Below are positions 32,905-41,661 of a stretch of DNA of 64,000 nt, piece after piece. The position numbers and the translations under genes are program-made. How positions within the stretch are numbered: the stretch's first letter is position 1; each line of letters starts with the position of its first letter. The notes under the pieces were generated by a model. It made no database searches. It saw only the letters and a program-made list of their open reading frames with translations, and was not told where the DNA came from. This DNA comes from Alphaproteobacteria bacterium UBA7691 (GTDB lineage: Bacteria > Pseudomonadota > Alphaproteobacteria > Ferrovibrionales > Ferrovibrionaceae): NCBI GenBank assembly GCA_002482765.1, contig DLGP01000056.1, forward strand, positions 36,600 to 100,599, read 5' to 3'.

Positions 32905-33294
32905 ATGAGCCAGGCCAGCAAACGCAAGTCAGCCAAAACAGCCGCCGCGCCGCCGGATGGCTGCTGCGACCTGCCCGGCGCGGACAAGCTGCTGCTGGCC
33001 CCTGCCGAGCTGGCCGAGCCGTTGCGCCCCGAGGATGCCGAACTGGCCATGCTGGCCAAAGCCTTGGCGCATCCGGTGCGGATCCTGATCCTGCGCAACC
33101 TGCTGCGGATCGGCACCTGCTATTTTGGCCGGCTGGCCGATCTGCTGCCGGTGGCGGCCTCCACCGCCTCGCAACATCTCAGTATCCTCAAGGAAGCCGG
33201 CCTCGTGCGCGGTGAGATCGACGATCAGCGGCCGTGTTACTGCGTTGACCTGGCGCAACTGCGGCGTTTGCAGCATCTGCTGGGCGACCTGTAA
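32905..33294 (+). CDS. arsR: ArsR/SmtB-type repressor (first copy)
   Basis: 129 aa from the ATG at 32905; an ATG at 32893 is possible. The winged HTH is ALAHPVRILILRNLLRIGTC, then VAASTASQHLSILKEAGLVR. Candidate As(III) ligands are the N-terminal Cys pair (DGCCDLP) plus the Cys in GTCYF, an arrangement like Corynebacterium CgArsR; a PCYC motif lies in the wing. Palindromes at 32874 and 33313 are its likely operators. It heads the arsR-flavoprotein-MFS group. Confidence 0.88.
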   Translation: MSQASKRKSAKTAAAPPDGCCDLPGADKLLLAPAELAEPLRPEDAELAMLAKALAHPVRILILRNLLRIGTCYFGRLADLLPVAASTASQHLSILKEAGLVRGEIDDQRPCYCVDLAQLRRLQHLLGDL

Positions 33295-33312
33295 AAATTT
33301 GCCCCTGTATTC

Positions 33313-33329
33313 GTATTTCGGCGAATAAC
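33313..33329. promoter_or_regulatory. ArsR-type operator 2, GTATTTCGGCGAATAAC
   Basis: Same right half-site (CGAATAAC) and spacing as the operator at 32874, with two changes in the left half. It sits directly before the Shine-Dalgarno AAGGAG of the flavoprotein gene. Confidence 0.7.
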
Positions 33330-33342
33330 GAAGGAGATTGTC

Positions 33343-34731
33343 ATGAATGCGATCAACCGGATTGAAACCACGCCTGCCTTGTCTGCCCTGCCGGTGGCCG
33401 TGATCGGTGCCGGGCCGGTGGGGCTGGCGGCGGCGGCGCAGCTGCTGGCGCGTGGCCTGCCGGTGCGGGTGTATGAAGCGGCAAGCGCAGTTGCCGACCA
33501 TATCCGCGCCTGGGGCCATGTGCGGCTGTTTTCGCCCTGGTCGTTTAACATCGACGCGGCGGCCCGCACCCTGCTGGAACAAAGCGGCTGGCAGGCGCCA
33601 GCGCCAGCGCGCCATCCCACCGGCGCCGAATTGATTGCCGACTATGTGCAGCCGCTGGCCGAGCTGCCGCAGATCAAGCCGCTGATCGAAACCGATGCGC
33701 GGGTGGTGGGCATCGCCCGGCAGGGCTTTGACAAGATGAAGACCGCCGGGCGTGAGACGGCGCCGTTCCTGCTACTGCTGCGCAACCAGGCCGGTGCCGA
33801 ACGCCAGGTGCTGGCCCGCGCCGTGATCGATTGCAGCGGCACCTGGAGCCAACCCAATCCGCTGGGTGCCAGCGGCCTGCCGGTGCCGGGCGAGCACGAA
33901 GCCGCCGCAGCCGGATTGCTGGCTTATGGCATTCCCGATCTGCTGGCGGCGGAACGCGCGCAGTATGCCGGCCGCCGCGTGCTGGTGGTGGGCGCCGGCC
34001 ATTCCGCTGCCAATGTGCTGCTTGATCTGGGCCGGCTGGCGCAAGCCACCCCTGAAACCACGATTCTGTGGGCGGTGCGCGGCGCCAGCCTGACGCGGTT
34101 ATTCGGCGGCGGCGCCAATGACCAGCTTGCGGCGCGCGGCGCGCTGGGCCGTGACCTGGAGCGTTTGACCCAGGATGGCAATCTTGATCTGCATCTCGGC
34201 ACCGAGGTGGTGGCTTTGCGGCGGCAGGATGATGCCGTGCTGGCCAGCCTGCGGGATCGCAGCGGTGTATTGACCGAGATTGTGGCAGACCGCATCATCA
34301 TCGCCACCGGGCAGCGGCCGGATTTGGCGATGCTGCGCGAAATCCGGCTTGATCTTGATCCGGCCACCGAAAGCACCCGCATGCTGGCGCCGCTGATCGA
34401 TCCGAATCTCCATTCCTGCGGCACGGTGCGGCCGCATGGTCATCGTGAACTGGCGCAGCCCGAGCCGGGCTTCTACATCGCCGGGATCAAAAGTTATGGC
34501 CGCGCCCCCACTTTCCTGCTGGCCACCGGCTATGAACAGGTGCGCTCCATCGCCGCCGCCCTGGCCGGCGATATCGCTGGCGCCGATGATGTGCAGCTCA
34601 ACCTGCCGGAAACCGGGGTGTGCAGCAGTAATCTGCCGCTAGAGGCAGCCGCGGAAACCAGTTGCTGCGGCACGGCCAAGCCGCGTATCCGGGTCAAGGC
34701 CACCAGTAGCGCCGGCTCAAGCTGTGGCTGA
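33343..34731 (+). CDS. FAD/NAD(P)-binding flavoprotein of the arsenic locus, Cys-rich C terminus
   Basis: 462 aa. The N-terminal FAD site is VIGAGPVGLAAAAQLLARGL and a second nucleotide site is VLVVGAGHSAANVLLDLG, as in flavin-containing monooxygenases and thioredoxin-reductase relatives. IIIATGQRPDL precedes the last domain. The tail carries GVCSSNLP, TSCCGTAK and SSCG, so four to five Cys that may bind arsenicals. It is expressed behind an ArsR operator and overlaps the MFS gene by 8 bp. The pattern fits ArsO-like oxidoreductases of ars operons; the reaction is unproven. Confidence 0.8.
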   Translation: MNAINRIETTPALSALPVAVIGAGPVGLAAAAQLLARGLPVRVYEAASAVADHIRAWGHVRLFSPWSFNIDAAARTLLEQSGWQAPAPARHPTGAELIADYVQPLAELPQIKPLIETDARVVGIARQGFDKMKTAGRETAPFLLLLRNQAGAERQVLARAVIDCSGTWSQPNPLGASGLPVPGEHEAAAAGLLAYGIPDLLAAERAQYAGRRVLVVGAGHSAANVLLDLGRLAQATPETTILWAVRGASLTRLFGGGANDQLAARGALGRDLERLTQDGNLDLHLGTEVVALRRQDDAVLASLRDRSGVLTEIVADRIIIATGQRPDLAMLREIRLDLDPATESTRMLAPLIDPNLHSCGTVRPHGHRELAQPEPGFYIAGIKSYGRAPTFLLATGYEQVRSIAAALAGDIAGADDVQLNLPETGVCSSNLPLEAAAETSCCGTAKPRIRVKATSSAGSSCG

Positions 34732-35953
34732 GGCGGTGCTGGCGGCGGGTGGCGAAAAACAAACCCGCGTGGTGCTGGCGCTCGGCACCGCGCAAACCCT
34801 GGGCTGGGGTTCCACCTATTACCTGCCGGCCATCCTGGCGGCGCCGATGGCAGCCGAATTCGGCGTTTCCACCGCCTGGATTTATGGCGCGTTTTCGCTC
34901 GCCATGCTGCTCACCGCGTTTATCGGCCCGAGTGTCGGCGGCCATATTGATCGCTTCGGCGGGCGTAACGTGCTGGTGCTGTCCAGCCTGGTTTTTGCCG
35001 CCGGGCTGGCTTTGCTTGGCGCGGCGAGTAATCTGACGCTGTTTTTCCTGGCCTGGCTGCTGATCGGCGCCGGTATGGCGATCGGGCTGTATGAAGCCGC
35101 CTTCGCCACGCTGGCGGCGATTTATGGCAGCAATGCCCGCCGCGCCATCACCGGGATCACCTTGCTGGCCGGTTTCGCCAGCACAATATGCTGGCCGATC
35201 ACGGCCTTTGTGGATGCCGAATGGGGCTGGCGCGCCACCTGCTTTGTCTGGGCCGGGGCGCATCTGCTGATCGGCCTGCCGCTCAACCGGCTGCTGATCC
35301 CGCGCCGGCTCGGCGCCCATATCGCTGTGCCAGCCGCCCAGCCAAGCCCGGCCAATGCTGCCAATGTGCCGCCAGCCGATGAGCGCATCTTCAGCCGCGC
35401 CATGGTGCTGATGGCCTTTGCCTTTGCCGTCACCTGGATCACCTCCACGGCGATGGCGGCGCATCTGCCGGGTATCCTGGAAGCCGCTGGCGCGTCCAAG
35501 GCGGAAGCCATCGCCGCCGCCGCCCTGGTCGGCCCGGCCCAGGTGGCGGCACGCTTCCTGGAATATAGTCTGTTGCAGCGGTTTCATCCGCTGCTTTCGG
35601 CCCGGCTGGCTTCTATCACCCATCCGCTCGGCGTGGCCTTGCTGCTGCTGTTTGGCGGGCCGCTGGCCTATCTGTTCACCCTGCTGCATGGCGCCGGCAA
35701 TGGCGTGATGACCATCGCCAAAGGCACCCTGCCGCTGGCCTTGTTCGGGCCGCAGGGTTATGGCCGGCGCCAGGGCTGGCTGGTGGCCCCGGCGCGCTTC
35801 GGCCAGGCCGCCTCGCCGTTTGTGTTTGCCTTCCTGCTGGAACGCTTCGGCAGCCATGTGCTGCTGTTTTCCAGCGCGCTCTGCCTGGCCGGCTTTGTCG
35901 CCATGCTGCTGCTGCGTATGCCGCCGCCGCCGACGGATCCGGCGGCATCCTGA
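34724..35953 (+). CDS. MFS transporter of the arsenic locus
   Basis: 409 aa from a GTG overlapping the flavoprotein stop. Twelve membrane helices are seen. The loop 2-3 motif is GGHIDRFGGRNVLVLSSLVF. The N-terminal QTLGWGSTYYLPAILAAPMA is typical of a subgroup that neighbours ArsR and flavoprotein genes. It could export an oxidised or organic arsenical made by the flavoprotein; that is inference from context. Confidence 0.85.
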   Translation: MAEAVLAAGGEKQTRVVLALGTAQTLGWGSTYYLPAILAAPMAAEFGVSTAWIYGAFSLAMLLTAFIGPSVGGHIDRFGGRNVLVLSSLVFAAGLALLGAASNLTLFFLAWLLIGAGMAIGLYEAAFATLAAIYGSNARRAITGITLLAGFASTICWPITAFVDAEWGWRATCFVWAGAHLLIGLPLNRLLIPRRLGAHIAVPAAQPSPANAANVPPADERIFSRAMVLMAFAFAVTWITSTAMAAHLPGILEAAGASKAEAIAAAALVGPAQVAARFLEYSLLQRFHPLLSARLASITHPLGVALLLLFGGPLAYLFTLLHGAGNGVMTIAKGTLPLALFGPQGYGRRQGWLVAPARFGQAASPFVFAFLLERFGSHVLLFSSALCLAGFVAMLLLRMPPPPTDPAAS

Positions 35954-35999
35954 GGTGGCGTGTCACAAAACAATAACGTGACGCCGGACCATCATTTCT

Positions 36000-36015
36000 A
36001 TAATCCTCGAATTAT
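36000..36015. promoter_or_regulatory. Candidate operator for the second ArsR (ATAAT-N6-ATTAT)
   Basis: An imperfect palindrome overlapping the proposed start codon of the second arsR gene. A repressor bound here would block its own initiation region. It differs from the GTTATTCG operators, in line with a separate ArsR type. Confidence 0.45.
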
Positions 36016-36379
36016 GGAAATGATCAATGATGATTCGGCATTGGCCGCCTTCGCCGCCCTGGCGCAGGAAACCCGGCTGGCGATCTACCGCCTGCTGGTG
36101 GGCCATGGCAGTGCCGGGCTTGCCGCCGGCGAGATTGCCGCCGGCCTTGGTGTGCCGGCCACCACGTTGTCATTCCATCTGGCGCATCTGCGCCAGGCCG
36201 GGCTGATCCGGCAGCGCCGCGATAGCCGCTCGCTGATCTACAGCATCGATATCGACCGCATGAATGCCGTGATCGGCTTTCTCAACAACCATTGCTGTGG
36301 CGGCCAGCCCGAACTCTGCCGCCCGATGACCAAGGAAAAAACCGATGAGCCAGCCCAGCGCCGCCGAAAAGTCGTTTAA
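36014..36379 (+). CDS. arsR: ArsR-type repressor (second copy, C-terminal Cys cluster)
   Basis: 121 aa from the ATG at 36014; an upstream in-frame GTG at 35960 would put non-homologous residues in front. HTH: ALAQETRLAIYRLLVGHGSA, then LGVPATTLSFHLAHLRQAGL. The C terminus holds CCGGQPELC, the AfArsR-type three-Cys As(III) site. It overlaps arsC by 35 bp, so it belongs to the arsR-arsC-acr3 unit. Confidence 0.9.
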   Translation: MEMINDDSALAAFAALAQETRLAIYRLLVGHGSAGLAAGEIAAGLGVPATTLSFHLAHLRQAGLIRQRRDSRSLIYSIDIDRMNAVIGFLNNHCCGGQPELCRPMTKEKTDEPAQRRRKVV

Positions 36380-36854
36380 TGTGTTGTTCCTGTGCACCGG
36401 CAATTCGGCGCGCAGCATCCTGGCCGAAGCGATCATGAATGATCTCGGCGCCGGGCGTTTCCACGCCTACAGCGCCGGCAGCATGCCGAAGGGCGAACCG
36501 CATCCGATGGCGCTTGACCTGATCCGCAAAACCGGCCTGCCGGTGGAGGGCCTGCGTTCCAAATCCTGGGATGAATTTGCCGCTGCCGATGCGCCGAAAA
36601 TGGATTTTGTCTTCACCGTCTGCGACAACGCCGCCAATGAAGTCTGCCCGATCTGGCCGGGCCAGCCGATGACGGCGCATTGGGGCCTGCCCGATCCGGC
36701 GGCTGTGGAAGGTGACGAAGTGGCGCAGCGCCTGGCCTTTGCCGAAACCTATCGCCTGCTCAGCAACCGCATCCGCATCTTCGCCAGCCTGCCGCTGCGC
36801 AGCCTGGATGAACTGAGCCTGCAAAACCGCCTGAACGAGATCGGCCGTGAATAA
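36345..36854 (+). CDS. arsC: Arsenate reductase, low-molecular-weight phosphatase type
   Basis: 169 aa. The P-loop is VLFLCTGNSARS with nucleophilic Cys. Redox Cys follow in FTVCDNAANEVCPIWPG, and the Asp loop is WGLPDPAAVEG. It reduces As(V) to As(III) with thioredoxin-type reductant. It overlaps arsR by 35 bp and acr3 by 8 bp. Confidence 0.95.
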   Translation: MSQPSAAEKSFNVLFLCTGNSARSILAEAIMNDLGAGRFHAYSAGSMPKGEPHPMALDLIRKTGLPVEGLRSKSWDEFAAADAPKMDFVFTVCDNAANEVCPIWPGQPMTAHWGLPDPAAVEGDEVAQRLAFAETYRLLSNRIRIFASLPLRSLDELSLQNRLNEIGRE

Positions 36855-37869
36855 TTTTGAGCGCTATCTCACGCTCTGGGTAGCGTTGTGCATTGTGGTT
36901 GGCATCGCGCTGGGCCATTGGCTGCCCGGGCTGTTCCAGGTCATCGCCGCCGCCGAGATTGCCCAGGTCAACCTGCCGGTGGCCGGTCTGATCTGGCTGA
37001 TGATTGTGCCGATGCTGCTGAAGATCGATTTCGCCGCTTTGGGCCAGGTCGGCCAGCATTGGCGCGGCATCGGGGTCACGCTGTTCATCAACTGGGCGGT
37101 GAAGCCGTTTTCCATGGCCTTGCTGGGCTGGCTGTTTATCGGCTGGCTGCTGCGGCCCTATCTGCCGCAGGATCAGATCCAATCCTACATTGCCGGCCTG
37201 ATCCTGCTGGCGGCGGCACCCTGCACCGCGATGGTGTTTGTGTGGAGCAACCTGGTGCGCGGCGAGCCGCATTTCACCCTCAGCCAGGTGGCGCTGAACG
37301 ATGCCATCATGGTGGTGGCCTTTGCGCCGCTGGTTGGCCTGCTGCTCGGCATTTCGGCGATCACCGTGCCGTGGGATACGCTGCTTTTGTCGGTGGGCCT
37401 CTACATCCTGGTGCCGGTGCTGCTGGCGCAGCTCTGGCGCCGCCAGCTGTTGCGCCAGGGTGAAGCCGCCTTGCAGCGCATGCAGGCGCGGCTTGGCCCG
37501 GTTTCGCTGCTGGCCTTGCTGGCTACCCTGGTGCTGCTGTTTGCCTTCCAGGGCGGCCAGATCGTGGCGCATCCGCTGGTGATTGCGCTGCTGGCGGTGC
37601 CGATCCTGATCCAGGTGTATTTTAATGCCGGCCTGGCCTATTGGCTCAACCGCCGCTTCGGCGTGGCGCATTGTGTCGCCGGCCCCTCGGCGCTGATCGG
37701 CGCCAGCAATTTCTTTGAGCTGGCCGTGGCCGCCGCGATCAGCCTGTTCGGCCTGCAATCCGGCGCTGCGCTGGCCACTGTGGTGGGGGTGCTGATCGAG
37801 GTGCCGGTGATGCTGAGCGTGGTCTATATCGTCAATGCCAGCCGGGGCTGGTACGAAAACCATACATAG
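36847..37869 (+). CDS. acr3: ACR3 family arsenite efflux permease
   Basis: 340 aa, ten membrane helices, from a GTG overlapping arsC. The family Cys in the fourth helix region is present (LLAAAPCTAMVFVWSNLVRG), as is VAGPSALIGASNFFELAVAA with the essential late-helix Glu. It exports As(III) using proton motive force and completes the resistance pathway. Confidence 0.96.
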   Translation: MNNFERYLTLWVALCIVVGIALGHWLPGLFQVIAAAEIAQVNLPVAGLIWLMIVPMLLKIDFAALGQVGQHWRGIGVTLFINWAVKPFSMALLGWLFIGWLLRPYLPQDQIQSYIAGLILLAAAPCTAMVFVWSNLVRGEPHFTLSQVALNDAIMVVAFAPLVGLLLGISAITVPWDTLLLSVGLYILVPVLLAQLWRRQLLRQGEAALQRMQARLGPVSLLALLATLVLLFAFQGGQIVAHPLVIALLAVPILIQVYFNAGLAYWLNRRFGVAHCVAGPSALIGASNFFELAVAAAISLFGLQSGAALATVVGVLIEVPVMLSVVYIVNASRGWYENHT

Positions 37870-37962
37870 GTATAGGCGACAGCCTGCCGCAGCCATGGCA
37901 CGCTGCCCGGCATGCAGATGCTCGCCTTGTCAACCCAGAATACACGAACTAGGCTTCACGGC

Positions 37963-38571
37963 ATGAGCGATGCCGGCTTGGTGCATATCATCGACGACGA
38001 CGCCTCCTTGCGCGCCGCGCTCGACAGCCTGTTCCGCTCGGTGGGCCGGGAAACCCGGCAATATGCCTCGGTGGCGGAATTCCTTGCCGCCAAACAGCCG
38101 GATTTGCCCGGCTGCCTGATCCTGGATGTGCGCCTGCCGGGCCTGAGCGGGCTGGATTTCCAGGCGCAATTTGCCGAATTGGGTATCCGCCTGCCGGCGG
38201 TGCTGATGACCGGCCATGGCGATATCCCGATGACAGTGCGGGCGATGAAAGCCGGCGCGGTGGATTTCCTGACCAAGCCGTTCCGCGACCAGGACATGCT
38301 GGATGCGGTCAGCACCGCCATCGGGCGCGATCAGGCGCGGCGCCAGCAGGAAGCCGGCAATGACCGGCTCAAGGCGCTGTATGCCACGCTGACTACACGC
38401 GAAAAGCAGGTGATGGCGCTGGTCTGCGCCGGCAAGATGAACAAGCAGGTGGCCGGCGACCTTGGCCTTAGCGAGATCACGGTGAAAATCCATCGCGGCA
38501 CGCTGATGCGCAAGATGGGCGCCCGCACCCTGGCCGATCTGGTGCGGCTGGCCGAGGCCCTGGCGATCTAG
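37963..38571 (+). CDS. FixJ-like two-component response regulator
   Basis: 202 aa from the ATG at 37963. The receiver (LVHIIDDDASLRAALDSLFR; acceptor Asp in LILDVRLPGLSG; MTGHGDIPMTVRAMKAGAVD; TKPF) is followed by a LuxR/NarL HTH (TLTTREKQVMALVCAGKMNK, then LSEITVKIHRGTLMRKM). It is a transcription activator whose likely kinase is encoded two genes downstream. Confidence 0.92.
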   Translation: MSDAGLVHIIDDDASLRAALDSLFRSVGRETRQYASVAEFLAAKQPDLPGCLILDVRLPGLSGLDFQAQFAELGIRLPAVLMTGHGDIPMTVRAMKAGAVDFLTKPFRDQDMLDAVSTAIGRDQARRQQEAGNDRLKALYATLTTREKQVMALVCAGKMNKQVAGDLGLSEITVKIHRGTLMRKMGARTLADLVRLAEALAI

Positions 38572-38665
38572 CCGCCAAACAATCATATCTCCGTATAATG
38601 TCACTGCTTGGCGGCACGGCCCATATAGAGGGCATGTATCAGACCAGGGATTATGTGTGCCCACC

Positions 38666-39025
38666 ATGCCGCTGATTGCCATCATCGACGACGACGACTC
38701 CCTGCGCCAGGCGCTGGAAGGTTTTGTGCGTTCGCTGGGCCATCGCGCCTCAGGCTTTGCCAGCGCCGAAGCCTTCCTGGCGGCTGGCGACATTGCCGGC
38801 TATGACTGCCTGATCAGCGATATCCAGATGCCCGGCCTGAGCGGCATCGAATTGAAGCATTTGCTGACAGAGCGGCATTACCGGCTGCCGGCGATCCTGA
38901 TCACGGCGCGCAGCGATCCCGGCCTGGCGGAAAAGGCCCAGGCCAGCGGCGCGCTTTGCCTGCTGAAAAAGCCGTTCGAAGCCGATATGCTGATCGCCTG
39001 TATCGACCGCGCCCTGGCCGGCTGA
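38666..39025 (+). CDS. Single-domain response regulator
   Basis: 119 aa from the ATG at 38666 (a GTG at 38657 is in frame). A complete receiver: IIDDDDSLRQALEGFV, acceptor Asp in CLISDIQMPGLSG, ITARSDPG and KKPFEADM. No output domain. Its position between the FixJ-like regulator and the kinase suggests a phosphate sink or second target of that kinase. Confidence 0.9.
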   Translation: MPLIAIIDDDDSLRQALEGFVRSLGHRASGFASAEAFLAAGDIAGYDCLISDIQMPGLSGIELKHLLTERHYRLPAILITARSDPGLAEKAQASGALCLLKKPFEADMLIACIDRALAG

Positions 39026-39052
39026 CCGGGCATCATCCATGCCGGACCCATC

Positions 39053-40312
39053 ATGAGCCACAATGCTGTTGCCGCTTCTGCCCAAACCGACGCCCCGGAT
39101 GATACGGCAGAAGCCTTGCGGATCAGCGAATACCGCTACCGCAACCTGTTCCAGGCCATGGCGGCATCCTTCTGGGAACTGGATTTTGCCCCGGTGGGTA
39201 CCATGCTGCGCGATCTGCGCCAGGCCGGCATCACCGATCTGCGGCGGCATTTCGCCACGCAGCCGGGCCTGATCCGCGCCATGATGCAGGCCACCAGGGT
39301 GATCGATGTGAACGATCAGACCGTGGCTTTGTTCGGCCAGGGCGCCAAGGCGAAGCTGCTGGATCATGTTGGCCTGTTCTGGCCCGAAGCGAGCGAAATG
39401 GTCTATGCCGAAAGTGTGCTGGCGGCGGTATCGCGCAAAGCCAGCTATGCCGCCGAAACCCGGCTGCGCCGGCTGGATGGCAGCGAATTTGACGCCCTGT
39501 TCACCGCCTGCTTTCCGCCGGATTCGCTGGCCAAGGGCATTTTGCTGGTGGGGGTGATCGATATCTCGGCGCGCAAGCAGGCGCAGGCGGCGTTGCACCG
39601 CTTGCAGGCCGACATGGCACATGCTGCGCGCATCTCCATGCTGGGTGAATTGACCGCCTCGCTGGCGCATGAGGTGAACCAGCCGCTGGCCGCCATCGCC
39701 ACCAATGGCGAGGCCGGCTTGCGCTGGCTGGCGCGCGACGTGCCGGATATCGACGAAGTGCGGCAACTGACCCGCCGCATGGTGGCCGATGCACGCCGCG
39801 CCGCCGATATCATCGCCCGCATTCGCGGCATGGCAACCCGGCAACAGAGTGAAAAGGCGCCGCTGGTGCTGGCCGAACTGGTGCAGGAGGCGGCGTTGTT
39901 CCTGCGCCATGAATTGCAGGCCCAGGGCGTGCGGCTCAATCTTGATCTGGCACCCGACCTGCCGGCTTTGCTGGGCGACCGCACCCAGTTGCAGCAGGTG
40001 GTGGTGAATCTGGCACTCAACGCGATCCAGGCAATGCAGCAGCAAGCCGGCGCGTTGCGCGTCATCAATATCAGCCTGCGCCAGCCACGGGCCGGCGAAG
40101 TGCAGCTCGGTATCGAGGATAGTGGCCCGGGCATTGCCGCAGCGCAGCGCGAACAGTTGTTTGAAAGTTTTTACAGCACCAAGCCGGGCGGCATGGGCAT
40201 GGGGCTGCCGATCTGCCGCTCCATTGTTGAGGCGCATGGCGGCCATATTCATGCCGCTGCCGCCGAAAAGCTGGGCGGCGCCCGCTTTGTTGTCACGTTG
40301 CCGCTGATGTAA
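39053..40312 (+). CDS. PAS-domain sensor histidine kinase (FixL/TtrS class)
   Basis: 419 aa, no membrane segment. A PAS-like sensor spans about 25-175. The H box is SLAHEVNQPLAAIATNGEAG (His206), typical of FixL-family kinases paired with FixJ regulators. The N box is VVNLALNAIQAM, with EDSGPGI and GGMGMGLPICRSIVEAHGGH. The heme-binding His pattern of true FixL is not evident, so the signal may not be oxygen. Confidence 0.92.
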   Translation: MSHNAVAASAQTDAPDDTAEALRISEYRYRNLFQAMAASFWELDFAPVGTMLRDLRQAGITDLRRHFATQPGLIRAMMQATRVIDVNDQTVALFGQGAKAKLLDHVGLFWPEASEMVYAESVLAAVSRKASYAAETRLRRLDGSEFDALFTACFPPDSLAKGILLVGVIDISARKQAQAALHRLQADMAHAARISMLGELTASLAHEVNQPLAAIATNGEAGLRWLARDVPDIDEVRQLTRRMVADARRAADIIARIRGMATRQQSEKAPLVLAELVQEAALFLRHELQAQGVRLNLDLAPDLPALLGDRTQLQQVVVNLALNAIQAMQQQAGALRVINISLRQPRAGEVQLGIEDSGPGIAAAQREQLFESFYSTKPGGMGMGLPICRSIVEAHGGHIHAAAAEKLGGARFVVTLPLM

Positions 40313-40429
40313 GCTTTCGCTTATTGGCGGCGCTGTTAGCAAAAGCTAATTTTGCCATGGCGCCGCCAGGATGCAGGATGGCGCCACAACCTCAGGCCGT
40401 CCCCCTGCCGTATCCGGGAGTGTATCCGA

Positions 40430-40924
40430 ATGACTGATCCGATCCAGAAAACCGACGCCTTGAATCTGGCGCATGAATTTCTCACCCTCACCGTGGCCGG
40501 CCAGGATTACGCCATCGACATTCTGAGTGTGCGCGAAATTCGCGGCTGGGTGCCGGAAACGCCGCTGCCGAATTGCCCGGCTTCGGTGCGTGGTGTGATC
40601 AACCTGCGCGGCCTGGTGGTGCCGATCTATGATCTGCGTGCCCGCCTCGGCGCCGCGCCGCATAATCCCAGTGCCACGAATGTGGTGATTGTGGTGGAAG
40701 CCACCAATGCACAATATGGCCTGCTGGCCGATGCGGTGTCGGATATTGTCTCGACCGATGGCGCTGATCTGCAACCGGTGCCGGCCACCGGCATTGCTGC
40801 CGAGAATAATTTCATCACCGCTTTGCTGACCCGCGCCGACCGTATGATCTCGGTGCTTGATCTTGATCTGCTGGTGGCCACCCGGCGTGATCCGGCTGCC
40901 AGTCAAGCGCTGATTGCAGCCTGA
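40430..40924 (+). CDS. cheW: Chemotaxis coupling protein CheW
   Basis: 164 aa from the ATG at 40430. It shows FLTLTVAGQDYAIDILSVRE, RGVINLRGLVVPIYDLRARL, and GLLADAVSDIVSTDGADLQP. It links receptors to CheA. No cheA, cheY, cheB or cheR lies in the window, so this is an auxiliary CheW placed beside the split receptor downstream. Confidence 0.94.
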   Translation: MTDPIQKTDALNLAHEFLTLTVAGQDYAIDILSVREIRGWVPETPLPNCPASVRGVINLRGLVVPIYDLRARLGAAPHNPSATNVVIVVEATNAQYGLLADAVSDIVSTDGADLQPVPATGIAAENNFITALLTRADRMISVLDLDLLVATRRDPAASQALIAA

Positions 40925-41008
40925 TATATATTTTTAACCGCAAGCTTTGCCAGCACTGGCAAGTTTGCATTCTTGACCTGACATGGCTGCCGAGGCGAAA
41001 CTGCGGCG

Positions 41009-41030
41009 CGGCTTGATTTTGATCAAGCCG
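41009..41030 (+). promoter_or_regulatory. FNR/FixK-type box, TTGATTTTGATCAA in a perfect palindrome
   Basis: The 14-bp core (41013-41026) equals the FNR/FixK consensus TTGAT-N4-ATCAA. The palindrome extends to 9-bp arms CGGCTTGAT/ATCAAGCCG. It lies about 77 bp upstream of the PAS gene start, a position suited to activation under low oxygen. Confidence 0.75.
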
Positions 41031-41096
41031 CGATTGCCGCATAATAAATAAGCTGTTGCTTACTTATTGTGGCAAGCCTTGTTGCGGGAGAGCGGG

Positions 41097-41627
41097 ATGC
41101 AAAGGCCTACACCAGTTGATCGTGAACGCCATTTTGGCGAGGACGAGATCATTGTCAGCAAAACCGATCCGGCCGGCAAGATCACCTATGCCAATGATGT
41201 GTTCTGCAAGGTTGGCGCCTTCACAGTGGAAGAACTGATCGGCAAGCCGCATTCGATCCTGCGCCATCCCGACATGCCGCGCGCGGTGTTCCGGCTGCTG
41301 TGGGAGCGGATCAAGGCCGGCGAGGAAATCTTCGCCTATGTGAAGAATCTGGCCAAGACCGGCGAATATTACTGGGTGTTTGCCCATGTCACGCCCAGCT
41401 TCGGGCCGGGCCGGCAGATCACCGGCTATCATTCCAATCGCCGCGCGCCGCATCGCAGCGCCCTGGCGCAGATCGAGCCGATCTATCGCGCCCTGCTGCA
41501 AGAAGAGGCGCGCCATGCTGATCGCAAGGCGGCGGTGGATGCCGGCTATGCCATGCTGATGCAGCATCTCGCCAAGGCCGGCGTCTCGTATGATGAATTT
41601 GTCTTCAGCATCACGCCGGAAAATTGA
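41097..41627 (+). CDS. Aer-type PAS domain protein (sensor half of a split receptor)
   Basis: 176 aa from the ATG at 41097 behind GGGAGAG. The PAS domain (about 15-125) is of the aerotaxis class: YANDVFCKVGAFTVEELIGK, HSILRHPDMPRAVFRLLW, VKNLAKTGEYYWVFAHVTPS and GYHSNRRAP. In Aer this domain binds FAD. A helical tail of about 45 residues follows, but no HAMP or signalling domain. The next gene encodes a soluble MCP without a sensor, so the two probably form one receptor in trans. Confidence 0.88.
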   Translation: MQRPTPVDRERHFGEDEIIVSKTDPAGKITYANDVFCKVGAFTVEELIGKPHSILRHPDMPRAVFRLLWERIKAGEEIFAYVKNLAKTGEYYWVFAHVTPSFGPGRQITGYHSNRRAPHRSALAQIEPIYRALLQEEARHADRKAAVDAGYAMLMQHLAKAGVSYDEFVFSITPEN

Positions 41628-41661
41628 GCGCGGCGACTAGGATGATCCTGTGGGGGTGGTG

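Noticed and set aside
40336..40353. TTAGC-AAAA-GCTAA followed by TTTT after the histidine kinase gene, considered as a terminator
   Set aside because: The 5-bp AT-rich stem is too weak to call; it may be a regulator half-site or chance.
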